From the NCBI GenBank assembly GCA_024692105.1, contig JAILMZ010000008.1, positions 43,421-107,420 on the forward strand: a DNA stretch of 64,000 nucleotides, written 5' to 3'. Under the pieces are notes generated by a model. It searched no databases. It was not told the origin of the DNA and worked only from the letters and a program-made list of their open reading frames with translations. Position 1 is the stretch's first letter, and each line of letters starts with the position of its first letter. The DNA comes from Saccharofermentans sp. GTDB taxonomy: Bacteria; Bacillota_A; Clostridia; Saccharofermentanales; Saccharofermentanaceae. The position numbers and the translations under genes were made by a program. Shown here piece by piece: positions 17,290 through 24,788 of the stretch.

Positions 17290-18282
17290 CTATTCCGTAT
17301 ATTTCATGCTCGTGCCGTATTCTTCAACTGTCATGCAGATACCCTTGCTGGCGGCGTAATAACCCATTGAGTATACAGTATTCTTGGCATTTTCGTCTGA
17401 ATTTGACGGTATAACCACGACCAGGCTCTTCTGATATATCGAATCTATGGTGTATTGAGTGCCGTTTATCTTGGTGTCTGCGCCCCCAAAACCATACAGA
17501 TCGTCGATATTATCCTGTACTTTCTTGATGATCTCGTCTTCAGACTGATAAGTCGGAGCCGTCAGATCTATGCTCATTATCGATGTGGCTTTGCCGTCTT
17601 CATAAGCATCGATTACGGGAAATGTCTTCGGAAGGTTCCCTCCGTACATATCCCTGAAGTAATCTCCCCTGGTAAAATTGTCCTCGCTCCAGATGTCCGC
17701 TTCCTTTTTCTGTTCATCTGAAGCAAGCAGGAAAAGATCTCCTTTCCCGTAGACCGGGATAACATTGTAGATGCTCCTGTCGATGCGGCCTGCCAGCGTA
17801 AGGACAGAATAAGTTGTGCAGACCTCGATGATGCTCTTCTCGGTATTAACTTCAAACGTGACATTAATATCGTCAGGCATCATGAAATCCGAGCCGCCGT
17901 TACGTCTTATATAGCCTTCCGCGATATCATTTGCCATATAGCCTCCGAGCGCACCCTCCAAGACTATGTCTTCGAGCATGTAGCCTGATGCAAAGTCGGC
18001 TCCGGTAATGAACTTGGCTATGGTACTTATGACATCAGTTCCGGTAAGCCCTTCTATCTCAATATCCGGGAAGGCATTTACGGTCGTTGACACAACATCT
18101 GAAGCCGTGATGGCAAGCGGGCATATCATCGCTACTTTCTCACATGTCTGTTCCTGTGCCCTTCTCATAAGGATATCTGTCCTGTAGACATTGATCACAC
18201 TGATGATCGCTGCCAGAAATGCTAAAACGACCGTAAAACCTATCGCAGATTCGATCGTCACTGAACCGCGTTTATTATTCAT
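17290..18282 (-). CDS. TadE-like pseudopilin/surface protein
   Basis: A 330-residue protein with a type-IV-prepilin-like N-terminus: basic NNKRG, then SVTIE with the Glu at +5 after the Gly, then a membrane helix to about residue 33. This is the arrangement of prepilin-peptidase substrates in Tad systems. The extracytoplasmic rest has no domain I recognise. Its ATG overlaps the stop of the preceding gene by four bases and has GGGAGG upstream. No TadA/TadB/TadC or prepilin peptidase gene is in this window, so they must be elsewhere or absent. Confidence 0.65.
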   Translation of the reverse strand: MNNKRGSVTIESAIGFTVVLAFLAAIISVINVYRTDILMRRAQEQTCEKVAMICPLAITASDVVSTTVNAFPDIEIEGLTGTDVISTIAKFITGADFASGYMLEDIVLEGALGGYMANDIAEGYIRRNGGSDFMMPDDINVTFEVNTEKSIIEVCTTYSVLTLAGRIDRSIYNVIPVYGKGDLFLLASDEQKKEADIWSEDNFTRGDYFRDMYGGNLPKTFPVIDAYEDGKATSIMSIDLTAPTYQSEDEIIKKVQDNIDDLYGFGGADTKINGTQYTIDSIYQKSLVVVIPSNSDENAKNTVYSMGYYAASKGICMTVEEYGTSMKYTE

Positions 18283-19658
18283 GTGAAACCTCCCTGTTCA
18301 TACATCTGGTATATCTTCTCCTGCGAGTATTCCTGTCCTCTGTACACGCCAGAAGCGCCCACTCCCGTATAGAGTTCTCCGTAATCTCTTTTGAGGACTT
18401 CTATCATCCTGCCGAGCATATTGTCATCGCTTACAAGACACATAAGAAGGAACAGGAAATCCCTGTAACCCACATACACAAGCTCCATTCCTTCATAACT
18501 GACGAGGGCGAAAGTCTCCCCGTTAAGCACATCTATGAGACCTTTGACGCTCTCTGCCGCGCTCTTGATGAGTATCATTACTGTAGTCAGGATCTCCGGA
18601 TCTATGATCACCACGCCGCCGGAAATGGCAAGAACTATGGTCGATATAACCGCAGATATGCCCGTCAGAGCCGCTTCCAGTTCGGGATCCGCGAAGTTTT
18701 CCACTGCACGCATTACAAACAATACAGCGAAAACAAGACACGACACCTCTGCAACACCTACCCTGCCGTCAAGACCGGTCAGAATGTATTCAGCATCAAG
18801 ATAATTCTCTCCGTGTATATCAGAGTATTTTGTTCCGTTGATGGAACAATCGAAGTCATTGGACAGGACGCAGTCGAAGTTATTGGCTGCGTAGAAGGCA
18901 CATGCAGGGTGAAATGCCGCAGTCATTACAGCATCGGTTACTCCGTATTGGACATCGATAAGCATGTCGAGACCGTCCACAAGACAGCTGATATCCGTCA
19001 GTTCAATCCCGATATCAAGATCTTCAAGGTCATTATCGGCCTCATCTATGGATTTCTTGAATTCAGCAAAATCGATCATCTCCTGCCGGTAATCTTCGGA
19101 AGCAATGCTCTCATCGCTTTGCACTGCTTCATCAAACCATTCCGCTATTGTGGAAGCGCCGGACAGGAGTTCTTCAAGATACTTGGCGGCATCACTTGAA
19201 GTAAACTGCCGCAGCATCTCTAAGATATCCCCGACTCCGGCTTCGTCAAGGAGACCTTCCACCTGCACAAAAGCCTTCTCGAACCAGATACCGCCTGCAC
19301 GGTTGGCATAGTAGACGGATATGGCTGCTTTTAGATCTTCCATGCTGAGTGCCTTTACTCCGTACACCTCAATATCGGAATCTACGGTATATCCATGTGT
19401 GGATATAGCCTTTTGGAAAACCTCATCATCAACGTCATTGAGCGTTACCGCATAGATCCCGTATGTATCGAACAATTGCCTGTCATACTCAGCCAGGATA
19501 GTCTCAACTTCTGCTCTCAGAGCGCTGCTGTACGCCAGCCTGTAGTCCAGGTCCCAAATGAACATAACGAAAGTGCATTCTATAAGGATCAGGGCTGACA
19601 GGATTATGGCCAGAAACAGCGTCATCGTACCTTTCTTATTACTCTTCACTGTCTTCAT
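18279..19658 (-). CDS. TadG/DUF5702-like membrane protein
   Basis: 459 residues from the ATG at 19658, which has GGGAGG eight bases upstream; a longer frame exists but lacks a ribosome-binding site. The N-terminus KKGTMTLFLAIIL is the tad-like anchor: Gly followed by a hydrophobic helix (about 12-34), with Phe instead of Glu at +5 as in TadG-like proteins. A large outside domain follows (AEYDRQLFDTYGIYAV), with two further hydrophobic stretches near residues 310-390. Probably assembled with the flanking TadE-like proteins. Family name is from pattern memory. Confidence 0.55.
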   Translation of the reverse strand: MKTVKSNKKGTMTLFLAIILSALILIECTFVMFIWDLDYRLAYSSALRAEVETILAEYDRQLFDTYGIYAVTLNDVDDEVFQKAISTHGYTVDSDIEVYGVKALSMEDLKAAISVYYANRAGGIWFEKAFVQVEGLLDEAGVGDILEMLRQFTSSDAAKYLEELLSGASTIAEWFDEAVQSDESIASEDYRQEMIDFAEFKKSIDEADNDLEDLDIGIELTDISCLVDGLDMLIDVQYGVTDAVMTAAFHPACAFYAANNFDCVLSNDFDCSINGTKYSDIHGENYLDAEYILTGLDGRVGVAEVSCLVFAVLFVMRAVENFADPELEAALTGISAVISTIVLAISGGVVIIDPEILTTVMILIKSAAESVKGLIDVLNGETFALVSYEGMELVYVGYRDFLFLLMCLVSDDNMLGRMIEVLKRDYGELYTGVGASGVYRGQEYSQEKIYQMYEQGGFT

Positions 19659-19941
19659 CGCTGCCACCTCCCGATGCAATGGTTCCGTAGATGATCCGGT
19701 AGTTATCGGATAAACCTGACAGATAGGTACACAGTTTCTCCGGCGAAGTGTTATACGATTCATTTCCTCCGATATCGCTGCTTTCCATCAGCCCGCCATC
19801 ATCAATGAAGAAACCTATTTCCTGCTGTCCTGCCTTAACATCTTCAAGACATCGCAGCGAAAGTTCTTCCGGACCGACTATCAGGAACGTAATGAATGTG
19901 ATGATCACCGTAAAGGCGATCGCTGTCTCAATAGTTGACAT
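19639..19941 (-). CDS. Short TadE-like pseudopilin
   Basis: 100 residues beginning MSTIETAIAF and continuing into one hydrophobic helix (to about residue 23), then a short polar, Gly/Ser/Asp-rich C-terminus. The Glu lies at position 5 counted from the chosen Met, as in a mature pilin, so this start leaves no leader peptide. An upstream ATG at 19980 would add a basic leader (NLKRRWLT), but those codons are also the strong AAGGAGG ribosome-binding site of the ATG at 19941. The 3' end overlaps the next gene by 20 bases. Confidence 0.5.
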   Translation of the reverse strand: MSTIETAIAFTVIITFITFLIVGPEELSLRCLEDVKAGQQEIGFFIDDGGLMESSDIGGNESYNTSPEKLCTYLSGLSDNYRIIYGTIASGGGSDEDSEE

Positions 19942-20020
19942 GGTAAGCCACCTCCTTTTGAGGTTAATCTTACAATGCATATACCCCTTAAAAACCTTAC
20001 AAAAACCGACAAAAACCGAC

Positions 20021-20046
20021 AAAATAAAGACGCCCCGAAGGGCGCC
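20021..20046 (-). terminator. Intrinsic terminator after pheT
   Basis: Minus strand GGCGCCC-TTCG-GGGCGTC (one mismatch) followed by TTTATTTTGTC, 40 bases after the pheT stop. The UUCG tetraloop and U-rich tail are typical of an intrinsic terminator. It separates pheST from the pseudopilin genes. Confidence 0.75.
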
Positions 20047-20086
20047 TTAAAACGCTTGAAATGCTTGATTTATAAGGCTTTGCGTC

Positions 20087-22507
20087 TTACTGTCTGAGCT
20101 TGGCTCCGAGCTTCGACTCGAGCTTGGCAATGATGTTATCGATATCATTCTTGATGTCATCATCAGACAGTGTCTTGTCATCTGCCCTGAATGCCAGAGA
20201 GATGGCAACAGACTTAAGACCTTCTCCGAGCTTATCACCCGTATATACGTCGAACAGTTTAACATCACGCAGATACTTGCCGCCGGCAGACTTTGCCGTC
20301 TTGATGATGTCCGCTACCGTTACCTTGCTCTCGGTAGTAACAGCGAGGTCTCTGGAGATACCCGGGAACTTAGGCAGCTGCTTGTAGACTCTGTCCTTCT
20401 TGGAAGCTGCAACAATCTGAGGAACATAAATCTCAAATGCACATGTCTCGGAAGGTGTCTCAAATCCTGCAGCAACATCCGGATGGATAATGCCGAGCTT
20501 ACCGCATGCCTTACCGTTAACGATGATGGAAGCGGTACGACCGGGATGGAATACAGGATCGTCAGTAAGAGGCTCGAAGCCATAAGATCTGATTCCGAGA
20601 ACCTTGAAGAGTTCCTCGATGGAAGCCTTGGTGTCATAGAACAGTGCGGCACCGTCCTTTGAGCCGTATGTGAAGCCTGCGAGAGTCCTTCTCTCCTCAG
20701 GAAGCTCTCCTTCCACACCGGAAGGCAGATATACATATGCCACCTCGAAAACCTTAGCCTCACCGACACCGCGGCTGTAGTTCCTTGCGGCAATCTTCAG
20801 CATGGAAGGCAGCATCGTAGTTCTCATGACGGATGTATCGTCACCGAGAGGATTCGAGATCTTAAGCTGGTTACGCAGAACACTGTCTGCAGGAACCATA
20901 AGCTTATCGAGATCAGAAGGAGACTCGAACGAGTATGTGATAGCTTCATAGAAACCGCAATAAACAAGTGTATCGCGGATCTTCTCTACTATCTTCTGTT
21001 CATTTGTGCGTCCACCCAGTGTCGTCTCCTTACCGGAAAGAAGCGTGGGCTCGATCTTGTTGTAGCCGTAGAATCTTGCGACTTCCTCGGAGATGTCAGC
21101 CTCGGACTCAAGGTCAGGTCTGTATGTGGGAGGAACGATGACTTCCTGTCCGTTCTCCTGGGCAAACGAGCATCCGAGCTTGGAAAGGATGTCTCTCATG
21201 AATTCTTCACTTGCCTCGATACCGAGGAAGCTGTTGATCTTTGCGGGTCTGAAGGGAATGTGCTTGACCTCGCGCTTAGTGGGATAGCAGTCTACAACGC
21301 CCTTGGAGACCTTGCCGCAGCCGAGCATTTCGACGAGCTCGCATGCCCTGTCCAATGCCCTGAGAGCGTTCTCGGGATCAAGTCCCTTCTCGTATCTTGA
21401 GGAAGCCTCAGTACGCAGTCCGTTGCTTACAGCAGTCCTTCTTACGGAAACTGCATTGAATACGGCAGATTCGAAAAGGATCGTCGTCGTCTCGGGAAGG
21501 ACTTCAGAGTTCTCGCCGCCCATGACGCCTGCAATGGCGCAAGCCTTCTCCTCATCTGCGATTACGAGCATTGAGCTGTCCAAAGTATGGTCGTTGCCGT
21601 CAAGAGTCTTGATGACTTCTCCGTCAGCAGCTCTTCTTACGATGATGTGCTTGCCTGCAAGATAGTTAAGGTCAAATGCATGCATCGGCTGTCCGAGCTC
21701 AAGGCAGACGTAGTTAGTGATATCAACGATATTGTTGATGGGTCTCATGCCTGCCTCAGTAAGCTTCTCAGCCATCCATGCGGGTGAAGGTCCGATCTTA
21801 ACGTCTTCAACGAGTCTGCCCGTATAACGGTAGCAAAGATCAGGAGCATCTATCTGAAGCTTTACGACGTCAGCTGTATCCAGCGCGCCTTCCTGCTTGA
21901 TGGAAGGAACGCAGGGTCTGAACTCCTTGCCGATGGAAAGAGCTGCCTCTCTGCCGAGACCTTCGATGGAGAAACAGTCAGGTCTGTTGGATGTGATCTC
22001 GAAATCGATCGTGGTATTGCCGAGACCGAGAAGTTCCTTGATATCAACACCCAGAGGTGTATCGGAAGGCATGTTCCAGAGTCCGTATTCCTCTGCGCCC
22101 GGATGGCCTTCAGCGGGAACGTTCAGTTCTTCCGCAGAGCAGCACATACCGAAGCTCTCCACACCTCTTAACTTGCCCTTCTTGATGTGGATGCCGCCGG
22201 GAAGGCTTGCGCCTTCTACTGCAACGGGGCAGATCATGCCGACATATACATTCGGAGCTCCGCATACAATCTGGAGATCTCTTCCGAGGTCATCCCTGCC
22301 CGTATCAACCTTGAGGACATGAAGATGGTCGGAATCCGGATGGTCTGCCATCTCCAGGACCTTGCCTGTGTATACTCCGTTGATATCATCGCCGGAAGTG
22401 ATGAGTTCCTCTACTTTGGAACCTGTCATTGTCATAGCATCGCCCAATACCTTGGGTTCAACGTCTATATCCGTAAAATCTTTAAGCCAGATTATAGGTG
22501 CTTTCAT
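20087..22507 (-). CDS. pheT: Phenylalanyl-tRNA synthetase beta subunit
   Basis: Forms the (alpha-beta)2 enzyme with PheS. Domains in order: tRNA-binding OB-fold near residues 40-150 (ADHPDSDHLHVLKVD), B3/B4 editing domain, B5, the class-II-like core, and the C-terminal FDX-ACB domain (KFPGISRDLAV). 806 residues is normal. It lies 21 bases after pheS. No anomaly. Confidence 0.96.
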   Translation of the reverse strand: MKAPIIWLKDFTDIDVEPKVLGDAMTMTGSKVEELITSGDDINGVYTGKVLEMADHPDSDHLHVLKVDTGRDDLGRDLQIVCGAPNVYVGMICPVAVEGASLPGGIHIKKGKLRGVESFGMCCSAEELNVPAEGHPGAEEYGLWNMPSDTPLGVDIKELLGLGNTTIDFEITSNRPDCFSIEGLGREAALSIGKEFRPCVPSIKQEGALDTADVVKLQIDAPDLCYRYTGRLVEDVKIGPSPAWMAEKLTEAGMRPINNIVDITNYVCLELGQPMHAFDLNYLAGKHIIVRRAADGEVIKTLDGNDHTLDSSMLVIADEEKACAIAGVMGGENSEVLPETTTILFESAVFNAVSVRRTAVSNGLRTEASSRYEKGLDPENALRALDRACELVEMLGCGKVSKGVVDCYPTKREVKHIPFRPAKINSFLGIEASEEFMRDILSKLGCSFAQENGQEVIVPPTYRPDLESEADISEEVARFYGYNKIEPTLLSGKETTLGGRTNEQKIVEKIRDTLVYCGFYEAITYSFESPSDLDKLMVPADSVLRNQLKISNPLGDDTSVMRTTMLPSMLKIAARNYSRGVGEAKVFEVAYVYLPSGVEGELPEERRTLAGFTYGSKDGAALFYDTKASIEELFKVLGIRSYGFEPLTDDPVFHPGRTASIIVNGKACGKLGIIHPDVAAGFETPSETCAFEIYVPQIVAASKKDRVYKQLPKFPGISRDLAVTTESKVTVADIIKTAKSAGGKYLRDVKLFDVYTGDKLGEGLKSVAISLAFRADDKTLSDDDIKNDIDNIIAKLESKLGAKLRQ

Positions 22508-22527
22508 TGATTATTGCCTGCCTTTCC

Positions 22528-23559
22528 TTACTTGAACTGCTCTAAGAATCTGACATCGTTCTCATACAAGAGCCTGATGTCATCGATGCCGTATCTGCCC
22601 ATCGCGGTTCTCTCTACGCCGATTCCGAAAGCGAATCCGCTGTAGATCTCAGGATCGATACCGCAGTTCTGGAGAACCTCGGGGTGTACCATGCCTGCAC
22701 CGAGAACTTCGATCCATCCCTCGCCCTTGCAGACGTTGCAGCCCTTGCCGCCGCACTTCCAGCATGTGAGGTCTACCTCTACGGAAGGCTCGGTAAACGG
22801 GAAATGGTGAGGTCTGAGTCTGATCTCCGTGTTATCACCAAAGAGTTTCTTTGCGAAAAGTCTCAGGGAACCGACCAGGTCACCCATGGTAACGCCCTTA
22901 TCTACAACGAGTCCCTCGATCTGGTGGAATACAGGTGAATGTGTTGCATCAAGAGCATCGGAACGGTAAACCTTACCGGGGCAGATTACCTTGAGCGGCG
23001 GTTTCTGCTGCTCCATTACACGGATCTGCATACCGGATGTCTGAGTCCTCAGAAGGACCTTGTCGTTGAAATAGAACGTATCCTGCGTATCTCTTGCGGG
23101 ATGCCCCTCAGGTATCCTTAAGAGCTCGAAATTATACTTGTCGTACTCTACCTCGGGACCTTCGGCGATGGAATAACCGAGACCTAAGAAGATATCACAG
23201 ATCTCGTTGATCGCCATGTTAAGAGGATGACGGCTTCCCGCACCCTTCTTGTCAGAAGGAATGGTTACGTCGATTACTTCTCTTCTGAGCTTATGTCCCT
23301 TCTCCTCTTCCTTGATCTTGGTAACGATCTCCTCTAGTCTTGATTCCATGTGGGAACGGACATCGTTGGCGATCTTACCGATCACGGGGCGCTCTTCCGC
23401 CGTAAGGCCGCCCATGCCCTTGAGCACCTGGGTAAGCTGTCCCTTCTTGCCGAGGAAAGAGACTCTTAACTGCTCAGCAGCCTGTGAGTCTTTTACCTGC
23501 TCCAATGCCTTATCAAATTCCTCGCGAATTGAATTCAAGGATTCTTTGATATCACTCAT
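22528..23559 (-). CDS. pheS: Phenylalanyl-tRNA synthetase alpha subunit
   Basis: Catalytic subunit of the class II synthetase. The N-terminal coiled coil is followed by GAGSRHPLN, the motif-2 [13 protein letters not shown] region and the motif-3 [19 protein letters not shown]. The ATG at 23559 has GGGAGG seven bases upstream; a TTG two codons earlier is less favourable. It gives 343 residues. The leader (under 80 bases) is too short for a T-box, which often controls this operon in Bacillota. Confidence 0.96.
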   Translation of the reverse strand: MSDIKESLNSIREEFDKALEQVKDSQAAEQLRVSFLGKKGQLTQVLKGMGGLTAEERPVIGKIANDVRSHMESRLEEIVTKIKEEEKGHKLRREVIDVTIPSDKKGAGSRHPLNMAINEICDIFLGLGYSIAEGPEVEYDKYNFELLRIPEGHPARDTQDTFYFNDKVLLRTQTSGMQIRVMEQQKPPLKVICPGKVYRSDALDATHSPVFHQIEGLVVDKGVTMGDLVGSLRLFAKKLFGDNTEIRLRPHHFPFTEPSVEVDLTCWKCGGKGCNVCKGEGWIEVLGAGMVHPEVLQNCGIDPEIYSGFAFGIGVERTAMGRYGIDDIRLLYENDVRFLEQFK

Positions 23560-23600
23560 ATTCAAACCTCCCGTAAGGGTTATTTTTCACAAACGGCATT

Positions 23601-23609
23601 ATTTTAGCA
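23601..23609 (-). promoter_or_regulatory. Extended -10 promoter element for pheST
   Basis: The minus strand reads TATGCTAAAAT, that is TGn followed by a near-consensus -10 (TAAAAT), about 45 bases upstream of the pheS ATG; no good -35 box is seen. The parE promoter in this window has the same TATGCTATAAT form. Confidence 0.4.
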
Positions 23610-23634
23610 TAATATAAAGAAAATGCGCGGGGAA

Positions 23635-24258
23635 TTACGCAAAATAAGGATTAGTTCTGATCTCTTCCCCTATCGTTGAATCCGGGCCATGTCCCGGATA
23701 TATTGCCAACCGGGGATCAAGCCCCTTGATTTTATTTACGGATTCGGATAATTCTACAGGTGAACCGCCCTTGAAATCAGTACGACCGACAGAACCCGCA
23801 AAGACCGTATCTCCGGTAAACAGCACGCTCCCGCCTTCTGAGCTGACCAGGTAACAGACAGATCCTTTTGTATGGCCCGGCGTCCTTATGACATCGATCG
23901 TCGTATTCTCGAAAACCATCTTATCCTGAACATCTTCGAAAACACTGTCAAAGAGGCATTCTCTTCCGATAAGTGCGGAACAGTTGCCGTAAGCATCACT
24001 AAGGAGCGGCTTATCTTCAGCCGAGAGATAGAAAGGCACTCCCGGAAGCGCTTTACGCCATTCACCGACGCAGCATATGTGGTCATAATGCGCATGTGTC
24101 GCAAAAACGCCTTTGATCACACCAAGATCAAAGCCTTCTATCAGGTTCAATACCTTATCGGGAGACACGCTCGGATCGACGATGAAACCACCGTCTTCAG
24201 TTATGACAACATACAGGTTGGAACTTAAAGGTCCGTAGGGTAACGCTAAGACCTTCAT
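23635..24258 (-). CDS. MBL-fold hydrolase, glyoxalase-II-like
   Basis: A metallo-beta-lactamase-fold hydrolase of the YqgX/GloB2-like type. The metal site motifs are complete: THAHYDH, GHTKGSV, GDTVFAGSVGRTD and the late YPGHGP. I start at the ATG at 24258 (MKVLALPYG), which gives the usual 207-residue form; longer in-frame starts overlap the gene upstream. That gene is a methylglyoxal-synthase homologue four bases away, which would fit a methylglyoxal detoxification pair if that neighbour were active, but its active site is broken. Substrate is therefore open. Confidence 0.82.
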   Translation of the reverse strand: MKVLALPYGPLSSNLYVVITEDGGFIVDPSVSPDKVLNLIEGFDLGVIKGVFATHAHYDHICCVGEWRKALPGVPFYLSAEDKPLLSDAYGNCSALIGRECLFDSVFEDVQDKMVFENTTIDVIRTPGHTKGSVCYLVSSEGGSVLFTGDTVFAGSVGRTDFKGGSPVELSESVNKIKGLDPRLAIYPGHGPDSTIGEEIRTNPYFA

Positions 24259-24262
24259 CTGA

Positions 24263-24676
24263 TCAGACAGCTCCTCCGGATACCTCGGCATTATTCCATT
24301 CGCGGTAATCGAGAGCGCCGGCATCTATCGCCGTGATCAATACTTCGGCAGAAGCGATATTGGTGGCATAAGGTATCGTATTCTGATCACAGACATCGAG
24401 CAATTCTGCTGGATTTGAGCCTTCCTTGGCTATTCCGTCACGCAGATAGATAACACAGTCGATCCCGTTGAACTTTGCCCTGGATGCGAGCTGCTCAAAA
24501 CCGCTCGAATAATCTACGGACAGACCTGATACATCAAGGTCCGCAGAGGCCTTCAAGAGCTTTGCTGTGTTGTATACGGATATCAGCTGATGCTTCTCCA
24601 GCAGTGCCTTATACGCAATGCAAAAGTTGACAAGAAGCTCAGACTTCCTGTTATCAGCCATCAGAACGATCTTCAT
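24263..24676 (-). CDS. Methylglyoxal-synthase-like protein with a lost active site
   Basis: 137 residues with the fold signature of MgsA: a KIVLMAD start, AYKALLEKHQL, a CVIYLRDGI strand, IPYATNIASAEVLI and an LDYREW end. The catalytic positions of MgsA are missing: the AHD near the start is MAD (no His), the GTTG loop is VYNT, and SGPLGGDQ with the catalytic Asp is SVDYSSGFEQ. Asp80 (equivalent to the second active-site Asp) remains. It therefore probably does not make methylglyoxal and may be a ligand-binding or regulatory protein. The ATG at 24676 is preceded by GGGG eight bases upstream. Confidence 0.75.
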   Translation of the reverse strand: MKIVLMADNRKSELLVNFCIAYKALLEKHQLISVYNTAKLLKASADLDVSGLSVDYSSGFEQLASRAKFNGIDCVIYLRDGIAKEGSNPAELLDVCDQNTIPYATNIASAEVLITAIDAGALDYREWNNAEVSGGAV

Positions 24677-24701
24677 CAAAGATACCCCAAACTAATAATC
24701 A

Positions 24702-24737
24702 TGTAAAAATTTTACAGTAAATCGGATATCTCAACAA
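24702..24737 (-). promoter_or_regulatory. Promoter with an overlapping palindrome, upstream of the MgsA-like gene
   Basis: Minus-strand TTGTTG (24732-24737) and TAAAAT (24709-24714) are 17 bases apart. A perfect inverted repeat TGTAAAA-A-TTTTACA (24702-24716) covers the -10 box, the usual place for a repressor operator. The regulator is unknown. Confidence 0.5.
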
Positions 24738-24788
24738 TTTATCATTGATACAAAAGTGGTAATCAAAAATTGTCTTTTTGACGAGTAG

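Noticed and set aside
19998..20025. Tandem AAAAACCGAC copies as an origin or regulator binding array
   Set aside because: Only two short copies, next to a terminator; too little to assign a function.
23560..23634. A T-box leader in front of pheST
   Set aside because: The gap is only 75 bases; a T-box with specifier loop and terminator/antiterminator needs about 200 bases, and the conserved T-box sequence is absent.
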